A stretch of DNA of 64,000 nucleotides from Hymenobacter cavernae (lineage in GTDB: Bacteria; Bacteroidota; Bacteroidia; Cytophagales; Hymenobacteraceae): contig NZ_BMHT01000004.1 of the NCBI RefSeq assembly GCF_014641455.1, forward strand, positions 579,653-643,652, in the 5' to 3' direction. Both the position numbers and the translations under genes were made by a program. The notes under the pieces are model-generated. The model did not search any database and had not been told where the DNA came from. It saw only the letters and a list, made by a program, of their open reading frames with translations. Positions 50,498-59,282 of this stretch are shown in pieces (position 1 is the stretch's first letter; every line of letters starts with the position of its first letter).

Positions 50498-51904
50498 TTA
50501 TTCGCCAGTAAGAGTAGCCACTACCTGACCTAGGTCAAGCAAGCGCTCCTCGCCGGTGCGCATGTCGCGGAGCTTGGCTTGGCCAGCGGCCCGTTCTTCC
50601 GAACCTAGGAGCAGCAGGTACGGAATACCCTTTTGGTCAGCGTATTGAAACTGCTTCTTCAGCTTGCCGCTTTCGGGGTACAGCTCGGCCGAAATGCCCG
50701 CTTCGCGCAGCTGGCGCAGCACCGGCAGCGCTGCCCGCTCCGATTCAGCGTCGAAGTTGGCGAGCAGGCATTGCGTGGTGGCCGTGGCGGCAGCGGGGAA
50801 AAGCTGCAACTCTTCCAGACAGTCGTACAGCCGATCAACGCCGAAGGAGAAGCCTACGCCCGACACGCCGGGCAGCCCGAAAGCGCCCGTTAGGTTGTCG
50901 TAGCGTCCGCCACCCGACACGCTGCCCATGTTTACGTTGTTGATCTTGACTTCGAAAATACAGCCCGTGTAGTAGCTCAGGCCACGGGCTAGGGTCACGT
51001 CGAAATCAAGGTTCTTAAAGTGCTCGAAGCCAAACTCCTGTAGCAGCTCGTACACGCGGCGCAGGTCTTGCAGGCCCCGGTAGCCGTTTTCATTATCGGG
51101 TGTAACGCCGGCCGTCACGAAAGCGGCCAGCAGCCGGTCCAGCTTTTCAGCGAAATCACCTTCCACGCCCAGCAGCGTAAACAGCGTGTCGATGGCCGTA
51201 GCTGAGAAGCCGCGCTCCGTTAGCTCTTTCTCCACGCCAGAGCGGCCAATTTTATCAAGCTTGTCGATGGCCGTGAACAGGTCTACTTCCGTGCCTTCGC
51301 CGCCCAGTGCCTGATAAATAGCGCCGAGCACGCCGCGGTGGTTGATCTTAATCGAGTGTTCCGTCAGACCTAGGGTGCTGAGCACCTCGCTCATCATCAG
51401 CACGATTTCCGCCTCGCACAGCAGCGAGTTGGTGCCCACCACATCGGCGTCGCACTGGTAGAATTCGCGGTAACGGCCGCGCTGGGGATTGTCGGCGCGC
51501 CACACGGGCTGAATTTGATAGCGCTTGAATGGGAAGGTGAGGGTGCCCCGGTTCATCACTACGTAACGGGCAAAAGGCACTGTCAGGTCGTAGCGCAGCC
51601 CTTTTTCGGCAATTTTAGGCAGTACCTTTTTGTACCCAGCGGCTAGATCCTCAGCCGTTACAGCTGCATTTTTCTTGTTTAAATAATCACCAGAGTTCAA
51701 GATTTTAAACAAGAGCTGGTCACCTTCTTCGCCGTACTTGCCGGTCAGCACCGACAGGTTTTCGAGGGTGGGCGTCTCGAGCGGCGCAAAACCGAACTTC
51801 TCGAACGTGCGGCGGATAATGCCAAAAATGTAGTTGCGACGGGCCATTACAGCAGGACCAAAATCGCGGGTGCCTCGAGGGAGGCTAGGCTTCTGAATGC
51901 TCAT
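50498..51904 (-). CDS. hisS: Histidyl-tRNA synthetase
   Basis: Class II aminoacyl-tRNA synthetase charging tRNA-His. Start at ATG 51904 (MSIQKPSLPRGTRDFGP). Landmarks: RGTRDFGP near the start, KYGEEGDQLLFKILNSGDYL, motif 2 RYDLTVPFARYVVMN with WRADNPQRGRYREFYQCDADVVG, LARGLSYYTGCIFEV and motif 3 GGGRYDNL...GVGFSFGVDRLYD, then an anticodon-binding domain. 468 aa. The next gene (HAL homologue) begins 42 bp downstream, so they likely share a transcript. Three CCTAGG sites in it. Confidence 0.97.
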   Translation of the reverse strand: MSIQKPSLPRGTRDFGPAVMARRNYIFGIIRRTFEKFGFAPLETPTLENLSVLTGKYGEEGDQLLFKILNSGDYLNKKNAAVTAEDLAAGYKKVLPKIAEKGLRYDLTVPFARYVVMNRGTLTFPFKRYQIQPVWRADNPQRGRYREFYQCDADVVGTNSLLCEAEIVLMMSEVLSTLGLTEHSIKINHRGVLGAIYQALGGEGTEVDLFTAIDKLDKIGRSGVEKELTERGFSATAIDTLFTLLGVEGDFAEKLDRLLAAFVTAGVTPDNENGYRGLQDLRRVYELLQEFGFEHFKNLDFDVTLARGLSYYTGCIFEVKINNVNMGSVSGGGRYDNLTGAFGLPGVSGVGFSFGVDRLYDCLEELQLFPAAATATTQCLLANFDAESERAALPVLRQLREAGISAELYPESGKLKKQFQYADQKGIPYLLLLGSEERAAGQAKLRDMRTGEERLLDLGQVVATLTGE

Positions 51905-51970
51905 CGAATACAATGCGGGTAAGAGCCGCGAAGGTACGCAAACGAGCGGGTGGCGCCAGCAACGCTAGGC

Positions 51971-52333
51971 TTAAGACCTCACATACTGGTACACGTAGTC
52001 GTCCTCGTGCACGGCATCCAGCAGCGAGAATACCAGCAGCGGCTGCGAAGCTGCATCGAGGTTGAGGAAGTGGTGGCGAACCTGGTCGGGCACGTGACAC
52101 AGCACCAAGCGCCGATTCTGACAACGCAGGTGAAACGCGTAGGCCAGCAGCAAGTCAATGGCGTCCGGGGTGAGGTCTTCCAGCAAGCTACAATCCACCC
52201 AAACGGCCTTCTTGTTACTGCGGCTAGCCCGGTGCAAAGCACGGCTCAGCTTGATTTCATCAGGCGAGGTAGAGTCGGGGGCCAGAATCAGAAGGTAGCT
52301 GTCGGGAAGCACCTCGCGTTGGATGTCGAGCAT
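51971..52333 (-). CDS. STAS-domain-like protein, 120 aa
   Basis: Small cytosolic protein with an anti-sigma-antagonist-like layout: SYLLILAPDSTSPDEIKLSRALHRASRSNKKAVWVDCSLLEDLTPDAIDLLLAYAFHLRCQNRRLVLCHVPDQVRHHFLNLDAASQPLLVFSLLDAV. The strand VWVDCSLLEDLTPDAIDLLL matches the STAS segment where a phosphorylatable Ser usually follows Asp, although here the sequence is DCS-LLED. Such domains relay signals from kinases or phosphatases. No kinase nearby. Moderate confidence in the fold, low in function. Confidence 0.6.
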   Translation of the reverse strand: MLDIQREVLPDSYLLILAPDSTSPDEIKLSRALHRASRSNKKAVWVDCSLLEDLTPDAIDLLLAYAFHLRCQNRRLVLCHVPDQVRHHFLNLDAASQPLLVFSLLDAVHEDDYVYQYVRS

Positions 52334-52679
52334 AGTTTTGGTACCACCATCGGAGCATAAAGCATCCTCTTGCGGCTTTGCTGGTAGTCAAATATAAATG
52401 GCTAAATGGCACTAAAAAAGAGAAATTCACACATAGTCAGTATAGTATAAATTATACTTGGTAAAATAAAATATGATTTTCTATATATTATTGCTTCCTT
52501 GAAAACTACCAGAGGTAACAGGCCTCACATCAACCGGGAGGGATGAAGGTATGCTAATTAGGCAATTAGCAGCTGAACGGAAGGAGAATGGATGAAAGGC
52601 AACGAGCCTGAGAAAAGTCTAAAAAATGCTGCTGTTTCTGCCGTCAGTTGGTTTGTTAAGTAAGCGTAAGCCAAGGTGC
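52334..52679. other. AT-rich gap with a short dyad
   Basis: No gene. A perfect 15-bp dyad AGTATAAATTATACT at 52444-52458 lies in very AT-rich DNA and could be an operator or promoter region for the divergently absent side; the minus-strand STAS gene starts at 52333. Nothing else recognised. Confidence 0.4.
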
Positions 52680-53360
52680 TCATTGAGCGCGACGCACCTG
52701 ATACAGGACTGAAGCAGCCAGTGGCGCTTTCCAAGCGGCCCGGATACCGGCACGGGCAAGCGTGCGGTTCGTCCAGTCGTTGCAGGTGTGCAGCAGATGG
52801 TAGCGGCCGCCAGCCCGAAAAAAGAAATCGTGCGGGGTGTAGCCGGCCGCATTGCGCAAGGTGAAATGATCCGCCGAATCAACCTGAAAAGATTGTGTAA
52901 TAAGTTGAGTTAGTCTCTGATACTGAGCAACAGAAATCTGTACGGGAACCACCCGCCGACCCGCCGGCGCGCCCTGATAAAACCCAACGTGCATGAGTGT
53001 CCGGCCCGGTATCATAGCCCGCAGGGTAGTGCCAACGCCGGGAAAGTGCCCGTCATAGGAATCGAGGAAAAAACCTTCGCTGCCCCACCCAAACGCCACA
53101 AACTGGTAGCTGCTAAACTGATTAATCCAGGCCGGCTGACCTAGCTTTTGCAGCCAATCGGTAGCGGTGCGCGGCTCGCGCAAGGGCACCACCACATCGG
53201 AGTGGAAGCCATTGGACACAATGTAGATGGGAACTCCACCGGGCGTTTGCCTAAACTGGCGGTTGACAGGAACCACCGTGCCCGTCAGGAGAAAAAGCAA
53301 AATTGCTGCGAGTGCCGCCATCAGGAGCCGAAAACTACGTGCGAGTCGGAATGATTTCAT
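52680..53360 (-). CDS. DUF2459 (TIGR02117-type) exported protein, 226 aa
   Basis: N-terminal signal anchor (~10-30). The family pattern is clear: GGVPIYIVSNGFHSDVVVPLREPRTATDWL, QFVAFGWGSEGFFLDSYDG, LMHVGFYQGAPAGRRVVPVQISVAQYQRLTQLITQSF and HLLHTCNDWTNRTLARAGI (Cys-Asn block). DUF2459 proteins are small envelope proteins; some sit near urease genes, but their role is unknown. The Cys-containing CNDW motif and His of NGFHSD suggest a cysteine-hydrolase-like site, an inference. Standalone here. Confidence 0.8.
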   Translation of the reverse strand: MKSFRLARSFRLLMAALAAILLFLLTGTVVPVNRQFRQTPGGVPIYIVSNGFHSDVVVPLREPRTATDWLQKLGQPAWINQFSSYQFVAFGWGSEGFFLDSYDGHFPGVGTTLRAMIPGRTLMHVGFYQGAPAGRRVVPVQISVAQYQRLTQLITQSFQVDSADHFTLRNAAGYTPHDFFFRAGGRYHLLHTCNDWTNRTLARAGIRAAWKAPLAASVLYQVRRAQ

Positions 53361-53441
53361 GCGTGATTCCGCCGGCCAGACCTAGGTTGGAGCGGCCTGG
53401 GTTAATACCGCGTGCCACGCTGGGTAACCCACCAAAACCAA

Positions 53442-53475
53442 CAAGGAGCCGCCACCCGAAGGTAGCGACTCCTTG
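53442..53475 (-). terminator. Hairpin downstream of the CarboxypepD-reg gene
   Basis: CAAGGAG/CTCCTTG stem with CGCC/AGCG and ACC/GGT pairs continuing inward to a small loop. On the minus strand it is followed by TTGTTGGTTTTGG. Likely terminates the minus-strand gene ending at 53524. Confidence 0.6.
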
Positions 53476-53523
53476 AAGTTGATTGGCAGCTAGGTTGCTA
53501 CCAACTTTGGCGTAGGCCCTAAC

Positions 53524-53964
53524 TTAATTGACGGCCAGCATCGTGGCTGGGTGGCACTGCGCGGCACACGTTACGGCAGGGCTGGCAGCTGACTTGCTGG
53601 CTAGCTGCGTGTTAGCAGGTTGCATCACCATGTTGCCCAGAGCAACGCGCGTCTTCAACCCGTTGAAGGTGATGGTCGGCTCCATCTGCTGGTAGCCTAG
53701 CACCGTGGTGGTGAACTTGTACTTGCCAAACGGCACTTTGTCGAGGCGGAAAGAACCATCGGCATTGGTTTTTACGGAGCGTACGTAGGCGTTGTCGGTG
53801 GCGCGCAGCAGCACGACGTTGGCGTGCGGAATGGGTTCGCGCGTGTCGGCATCGAGCAGCTTGCCCGTGAGCGTGCCGTTGTAGAAAGTGGCGGCGGAGA
53901 GCTGTAAGCCCGTGAGCAGCAGGATGACACCAAAAAGAATGCGGTTCAGGAAGGAAGTTTTCAT
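53524..53964 (-). CDS. Stand-alone CarboxypepD-regulatory domain protein with CxxxCH tail, 146 aa
   Basis: Signal peptide (~1-24), then one Ig-like CarboxypepD-reg domain (NGTLTGKLLDADTREPIPHANVVLLRATDNAYVRSVKTNADGSFRLDKVPFGKYKFTTTVLGYQQMEPTITFNG). It is very close in pattern to the first ~110 residues of the TonB receptor encoded next, so it looks like a split-off or duplicated receptor N-terminus. The tail ends TCAAQCHPATMLAVN, with CxxxCH, a rare haem-c-like motif. Haem binding is speculative. A promoter and palindrome lie ~225 bp upstream. Confidence 0.75.
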   Translation of the reverse strand: MKTSFLNRILFGVILLLTGLQLSAATFYNGTLTGKLLDADTREPIPHANVVLLRATDNAYVRSVKTNADGSFRLDKVPFGKYKFTTTVLGYQQMEPTITFNGLKTRVALGNMVMQPANTQLASKSAASPAVTCAAQCHPATMLAVN

Positions 53965-54187
53965 AGCTGGAAAGGAGAAGAACGATTGGAAAAGGAAGAG
54001 TGAACTTGTCTGCGGAACGGAAGCCGCCGCGGGTCTGATTTAGCGGCTGAAGCAAGCGGAAGGAAGGAGAACGAGGTAAGTCCAGGGCGCAAGCTGCGCT
54101 TTTGAGGAAAGCCCTGACAAGCAACAGTCAGCGGCGACTCCGAACGGCGTACAGTCCTTTAAAGGCCGTGATAGGGAGTATGAGGAG
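53965..54187. other. Leader between promoter and the CarboxypepD-reg gene
   Basis: Non-coding. The predicted promoter at 54188-54231 would give an untranslated leader of ~220 nt. No conserved riboswitch fold recognised. Confidence 0.4.
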
Positions 54188-54231
54188 CAAAGGTTCTTTA
54201 CAGTAACCTACCTTGCAAAACAAGGTACCTT
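54188..54231 (-). promoter_or_regulatory. Promoter plus CAAGGTAC palindrome for the CarboxypepD-reg gene
   Basis: On the minus strand TTTTG is followed after 20 bases by AACCTTTG (54188-54195), a near-match to the TTTG-N20-TAnnTTTG promoter. TACCTTG-CAAAA-CAAGGTA (54209-54227) and AAGGTACCTT (54222-54231) overlap the -33 side. The same words recur upstream of the TonB receptor (57237-57276). Confidence 0.55.
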
Positions 54232-54502
54232 ATGTTTGTTTTACATGGCTACGAGGAAGCGCAAATTTTTGAGTGAGATGAATACTAGGCGGGAGAGGGA
54301 GGAAGGAGCTGGAAGCTAGCCTTAAAAGACTCTAGATTATTACAGGGTGCTGATTTTCAAGGGTATTCCTATATTCTGATCGTATGGTATCAGGGTAGGA
54401 GAGCAGCAGGTGGGCATTGAGGAAGCTTGGCTGATTTGATGTTACAAAAGTAGCGCAGCTTTGGGTGGGCGTCAATCACACAATGATGTGAATGTCATGG
54501 TA

Positions 54503-56950
54503 TTAGCCCCCGAATCCGCCGCCACCACTTTTAGGACCTTGCTCAATCTTCTTGGATGGTTTGCTGTTGCCGAAGTAGTACGTGAAACCTAGGTAGCCCA
54601 CGCGCGTCTCGCGTTTGTTGCGGAAGTTGGCGGTGAGGCCTTCCGAATATAGCTCCGTGTACTGGCGCTTGGTGTTGAAAATGTCGCTGACGCGGAGCGT
54701 AAGGGCCGCTTTGTCGTTGAACAGGCGCTGGCGCAAGGCAACGTCCGTGGAGTAAACCGAGGCCATGCGACCCTGCGCCGTGATGACGGCGCCGCGGTAG
54801 TTGCTGGTCAGCTGCACGTCGAGGGTTTTGGTAGGGTTGAACGTGTTCATCAGGCGGGCCGTGCCGGTGTAGTTGGAGCGGTTGCGGCTGTCGCCACTGA
54901 AGCTGGTCAGCTCGTTGCGGAAGATAGAGCCATTGGCGGTGATTTTCCACCACTTCGCAACTGGCTGCGTGATAGATAGCTCCAGGCCGTAGTTGTTCGT
55001 CTGCCCAAAGTTGCGGTAGCTCGTGCGAGTGATGAAGTCGGGCTGGCCGCTGAGGCGGGTGGCGGCGGTATCTACTTCGCGGATCGACTGCAACGACTGG
55101 TTGGTCTGGCGCCAGAAGGTGGTGGTGCTCAGGCTGGTTTGCCCCATCGAAACCTGATAACCTAGCTCGAAAGCATTCACGTACTCGGGCCGGATGTTAG
55201 GGTTGCCGATGCGGTAGTTGCGCTGATCGTTGTAGATAGGTAGGGCCAGGAACTGCATGAAATCGGGGCGGTTGAGGCGACGCGAGTAGCTGGCCTGTAC
55301 GCGTTGGTCGCCGGGCAGGGTGCGCGCCACGGTAGCCGAAGGAAACAAGTTGAGAAAGTGTTGGTTGAAGTTGCCCAGGCTAGGTACTACGTTGCCCGTC
55401 AGGTTGGTGTACTCGGCGCGCAAACCGCCCTGGTAGCTCCACTTGCCAACTTCAGTCTGGTAGGTAGCGTAGCCAGCGTGCACATTTCGGGTGTAGCGAT
55501 AGTCGTAGGAGAAGGCATCCTGCCGGGTGAAGGTGGCCGCATCCGCGTCCTGAAGCAGATAGTCGACACCGCCGCTGGTGTACAGGTTTTCAGTTTTCAG
55601 ACCTAGGTCGAGGTGAGTTTTCTCGCCCAATGGGTGCACATAATCGACTTGGCCCATCAGCAGGCTCAAGCCTACGTCATATTTCTGCTGCCGCTCCTGC
55701 TTGGGATATTCAGCCGGACCATCCAATACTTTTTGACCTACCGTAACATCCACATCCACATCTACATACGTAACGTTGGCGGTCAGCTCGCGGCCTTTCT
55801 GGTTTTTCCAGGTGCGGCGGTAATCGCCAGAAAGATCTAGCTCGCGTTGTTGCTCCTGGTCGTAACCTAGGTTGCGCAGGGCAATGGGTGCGTCGCTATT
55901 GCGGGTGAGTAACGTGTTAAAGTTTTCCCGCTCCCAACTCTTGTTGCGGCTGAGGTCGGCGGCTACTGTCAGCTTTTGGTTGTCCGTTAGGTCATAGTCG
56001 GCTCCAATTCGGCCGCCGTGGTACGTGCCGTGGCTAACGTTATTACCTTCCTGATCGGTGCGAGTGGTCGAGTTGCCCACCGTGGCTACCTGGTGCAGGT
56101 TGCCAGCGCCGCGCCACCTGTTATCGCTGCCGTCGTAGCTACCGAAGTAGTTGATCTTGCCGCTTTTACGGTTCACGTTCAGCGAGGTGTTGTACTTGTC
56201 CTGTGTTCCGACGTTAGCCACGGCTTGCCCGTTCCAGCCATCTTTCTGCTGTTTCTTCAGGGTGATGTTAATCACGCCACCTGAGCCAGCGGCCGAATAT
56301 CGAGCCGAAGGATTGGTGATAACCTCCACATTCTCAATGCGGCTGGCGGGTAGCTGATCCAGGCGGAAGGTGCTGGGAGCGGGCTTGCCATCCACGTAAA
56401 TCGTCACGTTCGGTGTGCCCCGCAGGCTCACTTGCCCGCTTTGGTCTACTGATACAGAAGGCACGTTCTGGAGCACATCCACGGCCGTGCCGCCGGTGCT
56501 GTTGAGGTCTTTGCTGACGTTGATGACCTTTTTATCCAGATTATCCACGACGGCGGCCTTCTCTCCTTGTACTACTACGCCTTTTAATTGCACTGCTGTG
56601 GGCGCAATCTTCAAAATACCTAGCTGCGCGGAAGGAGCAGCGGCGGTCAAGGTTATTGCTTTCTTAAAAGGTTGATAGCCCACTACCGTCGCCCGTAGCA
56701 TGTAGCTGCCCGAAGCAACCTTTTCAACGGTAAACGTGCCGTTATCAGCAGTTTGAGCACCAGCAACGAAGCTGGAATCCTGGGCTTTCAGGAGCACCAC
56801 ATTGGCGAACGGTAGTGGCTGGCTGGTACTTTGATCGAGTAGTTTGCCCGAAACCGTACCGTTATTTTGAGCTTGCACTACCAGCGGAAAGAGCGCAACA
56901 AGGAACCCTAGGCACCGCAGTGCCCGGCGAAAGGTAAGGAAGGAGTTCAT
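54503..56950 (-). CDS. TonB-dependent outer membrane receptor, 815 aa
   Basis: Outer membrane beta-barrel receptor of the CarboxypepD-reg/plug/OMP_b-brl type rather than SusC: no SusD partner. Signal peptide at 1-27, CarboxypepD-reg (~30-120), a plug with VVQGEKAAVVDNLDKKVINVSKDLNSTGGTAVDVLQNVPSVSVDQSGQVSLRGTPNVTIYVDGKPAPS, then a barrel to the end. The C-terminal tail KIEQGPKSGGGGFGG is glycine-rich, unusual for a barrel end, which normally finishes with an aromatic residue at the last strand (the YYFG before it). Substrate unknown. Five ACCTAGGT or CCTAGG sites. Confidence 0.92.
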   Translation of the reverse strand: MNSFLTFRRALRCLGFLVALFPLVVQAQNNGTVSGKLLDQSTSQPLPFANVVLLKAQDSSFVAGAQTADNGTFTVEKVASGSYMLRATVVGYQPFKKAITLTAAAPSAQLGILKIAPTAVQLKGVVVQGEKAAVVDNLDKKVINVSKDLNSTGGTAVDVLQNVPSVSVDQSGQVSLRGTPNVTIYVDGKPAPSTFRLDQLPASRIENVEVITNPSARYSAAGSGGVINITLKKQQKDGWNGQAVANVGTQDKYNTSLNVNRKSGKINYFGSYDGSDNRWRGAGNLHQVATVGNSTTRTDQEGNNVSHGTYHGGRIGADYDLTDNQKLTVAADLSRNKSWERENFNTLLTRNSDAPIALRNLGYDQEQQRELDLSGDYRRTWKNQKGRELTANVTYVDVDVDVTVGQKVLDGPAEYPKQERQQKYDVGLSLLMGQVDYVHPLGEKTHLDLGLKTENLYTSGGVDYLLQDADAATFTRQDAFSYDYRYTRNVHAGYATYQTEVGKWSYQGGLRAEYTNLTGNVVPSLGNFNQHFLNLFPSATVARTLPGDQRVQASYSRRLNRPDFMQFLALPIYNDQRNYRIGNPNIRPEYVNAFELGYQVSMGQTSLSTTTFWRQTNQSLQSIREVDTAATRLSGQPDFITRTSYRNFGQTNNYGLELSITQPVAKWWKITANGSIFRNELTSFSGDSRNRSNYTGTARLMNTFNPTKTLDVQLTSNYRGAVITAQGRMASVYSTDVALRQRLFNDKAALTLRVSDIFNTKRQYTELYSEGLTANFRNKRETRVGYLGFTYYFGNSKPSKKIEQGPKSGGGGFGG

Positions 56951-57236
56951 AGAAGTAGGAGAGGTGAGTTGGAAGAATCAGGCAATAGGGGGCTGTCCCA
57001 GTCGGCCGCGGTTCCGCTGGTCACCCCCACGCAGGGATTCACTCAAGTTTTCTGGGATGCTCGTTGGCGAGACATCGGTGCAACGCCCTGGTAGATGCCG
57101 GCAGGCGGTCGAGGGTTGTCTAGGCTGCAAAAAATTTGCTGACCGACTTACCTGCGTCAGGTGGCGTTGGAGGCCCGGCGGGCACCACCCCGGCTGGGTG
57201 ATTACGACGGCCAGGTTTTAGTTCCAATTAGTGATA
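56951..57236. other. Leader of the TonB receptor gene
   Basis: The predicted promoter at 57237-57276 would give a ~285-nt untranslated leader. GC-rich, with no ORF I accept (85 codons at 56964-57221 on the + strand have no family match). Might hold a regulatory RNA fold, but I cannot name one. Confidence 0.4.
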
Positions 57237-57276
57237 CAAAGATAATGACAGGTACTATGCGACGCAAGGTACCTTG
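57237..57276 (-). promoter_or_regulatory. Promoter with CAAGGTACCTTG palindrome for the TonB receptor
   Basis: Minus strand: TTG within CCTTGC, then 20 bases, then TATCTTTG (57237-57244), a good -33/-7 match. The perfect 12-bp palindrome CAAGGTACCTTG at 57265-57276 overlaps the -33 element, and a further GGTAC half-site lies at 57251-57255. A repressor there would block RNA polymerase. The regulator is not in the window; PadR-type is a guess. Confidence 0.65.
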
Positions 57277-57608
57277 ATGAATTTATTTTTAGTCGTTAGT
57301 ATTTAGATGGGTTAATGCACTTGTTTATTGGGCTTAGCTAGGTTGAATAAAGTCGTAATATGTTGTATATCAGCAATTTTATTTTGTTGTGCTAGCAGAG
57401 TCGTGGTGTTTATGACAATGCTTATCTTATGTGCTCAGTAAGTACTTCTTCTTTTATAAGTGAGTAGTTGATGCTCCGAGCGGTCTTCAATCCTGCGAGC
57501 TAATAGGCTGAAGAAAATTACAGCAAAAGCTCATTTTGGATTAATGGTATGTTAAACTAGAGGAAACATAGGTGCCCTACCTTGCAGCCGCATTCACAAC
57601 ACCACCTC
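57277..57608. other. Upstream region of the PhoX operon
   Basis: AT-rich, no gene. TACCTTGC at 57578-57585 could be the -7 element for the PhoX gene, 23 bases before ATG 57609, or a half-site of the CAAGGTA palindrome; the sequence fits both. Confidence 0.45.
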
Positions 57609-59282
57609 ATGAAACAAAACCTACTCTTTCTCGGGGCTGTCTTATTCGCTAGCGGCGCCGCTCAAGCCCAGACATCTCCCAACTGTAATCCGCTTCCTGC
57701 CGGCTCACTGAGTGATTTTATCTCCGTGCGGCCTACCACCCAGATGCAGGGGTTGACTATTCCTTCGACGCATATCTACCAAATGCTGGTGCAAACCGGC
57801 GACTCGTACTCGAGCCCAAGCGAGGGAACGGTAAAAGCCGCTAACGACTTCACCGGCTATGTGCCAGTTAATAATAGCAGTACCAACGGGTATTTGTCAA
57901 TCAACCACGAAGGCTCCTCGACGGCAACGTCGGGGGTGAGCATGCTTAACTTGCAGTTCAACGCTGGCACGAAGCTGTGGAATGTAACGGCCAAGAATCC
58001 CGTTGACTTTACGCAAGTAGTTGGTACTTACAACAACTGCTCGGGTGGTATCACGCCTTGGAAAACAGTAATTACCTGCGAGGAAAATACGCCCACCGCT
58101 CCAACCGACAGCAACAACGACGGCTACCTTGATTTTGGCTGGAACGTGGAGCTAGACCCGGCCACGCACAGCGTGAAAGATCAGGATGGAGATGGCAGGC
58201 CCGACAAGCTGTGGCGTTTGGGTCGTATGCGTCACGAAAACGTAGTTGTAAAGGCTGATGGCAGCACCGTATACGAGGGCGCCGACGATGGCGGCACCAG
58301 CTACGTATATAAGTACGTAGCCGATACGCCCGGCAAGCTAGCCAACGGCAACCTCTACGTGCTGAAGCTCGATGGGGCTATCGGCGCGGCTACCACCGGC
58401 AAGTGGATTCAGGTGCCGAATACTACCAAGACTGACTGCAACAACACCACGACGTTGGCTACTGCCCTAGGTGCTACGAGCTTCAACGGGGTAGAAGACG
58501 TGGAAATCGGCCCGCACGACGGTCGTATCTACTTCACTGCCAAAGGAACAGGTCGCGTGTATCGCTTCAACGATGGCGCCGCCACGGTGAGCGGCTTCGA
58601 GATATTTGCGGGGCAGCCGGTGGGTGTTACCAACCAAGCCTACCCGATCAACTACGGTGGTGGCACGGTGCTGGAACCCTGGGATACGGGCAACGACAAT
58701 CTCACCTTCGACACGCACGGCAATTTGTATGTGCTGCAGGATGGTGGCCGCAACCACATCTGGCTGATCAAACCGTGTCATACGCAGGCTACCCCTGCCG
58801 TGGAGGTGTTTGCCGTGACGCCCGCCGGCTCCGAGCCGACTGGCATGACGTTGTCGCCCGATGAGAAGTTTATGTTCGTGTCCATCCAAAGTCCGAGCAG
58901 CGCCAACACACAAGCGACTATTGATGCTGCTGGTAAACCGGTGGTGTTCAATCGCGCCACGACAGTCGTTATTGCCCGCAAAGAAAACCTAGGTACGACG
59001 GTAGCCGCGACGCAAGTCGTTAAGAATTCCAGCAAGTTAGAACTGTACCCAAACCCAGCGACTGACGAGCTAACCCTGGAGTTGCCGAGCGACCGGCAGG
59101 AAGTAGCGACTTTGCAGATCGTAAGCGTTATTGGGCGGCAGGTACTAGTTGAAAAGGCTGTTAAGCTGACCCAGGGCGCCAATCAATTGAAGCTGCCCGT
59201 GAATTCATTGAGCAGTGGCCAGTATATTCTGCTCATCAAAACGGCCCGCACCACCACTACGCGCTCATTTATCAAGAAGTGA
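57609..59282 (+). CDS. PhoX-like (DUF839) secreted phosphatase with type IX sorting tail, 557 aa
   Basis: Start at ATG 57609 (signal peptide to QAQ, ~22). The body matches the PhoX/DUF839 propeller: YLSINHEGSS, GGITPWKTVITCEENTP (conserved catalytic CEEN), LWRLGRMRHENVVVKADGSTVYEGADDGGTSYVYKYV and DNLTFDTHGNLYVLQDGGRNHIWLI. These residues bind Ca and Fe in known PhoX enzymes. The last ~75 residues (LELYPNPATDELTLELPSD to SFIKK) are a Por-type type IX sorting domain. Likely cell-surface or released phosphatase for organic phosphate. Its stop overlaps the next start (GTGA). Confidence 0.88.
   Translation: MKQNLLFLGAVLFASGAAQAQTSPNCNPLPAGSLSDFISVRPTTQMQGLTIPSTHIYQMLVQTGDSYSSPSEGTVKAANDFTGYVPVNNSSTNGYLSINHEGSSTATSGVSMLNLQFNAGTKLWNVTAKNPVDFTQVVGTYNNCSGGITPWKTVITCEENTPTAPTDSNNDGYLDFGWNVELDPATHSVKDQDGDGRPDKLWRLGRMRHENVVVKADGSTVYEGADDGGTSYVYKYVADTPGKLANGNLYVLKLDGAIGAATTGKWIQVPNTTKTDCNNTTTLATALGATSFNGVEDVEIGPHDGRIYFTAKGTGRVYRFNDGAATVSGFEIFAGQPVGVTNQAYPINYGGGTVLEPWDTGNDNLTFDTHGNLYVLQDGGRNHIWLIKPCHTQATPAVEVFAVTPAGSEPTGMTLSPDEKFMFVSIQSPSSANTQATIDAAGKPVVFNRATTVVIARKENLGTTVAATQVVKNSSKLELYPNPATDELTLELPSDRQEVATLQIVSVIGRQVLVEKAVKLTQGANQLKLPVNSLSSGQYILLIKTARTTTTRSFIKK

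Noticed and set aside
56964..57221. 85-codon ORF upstream of the TonB receptor
   Set aside because: Lies in the predicted leader of the receptor gene; no family match and unlikely start.
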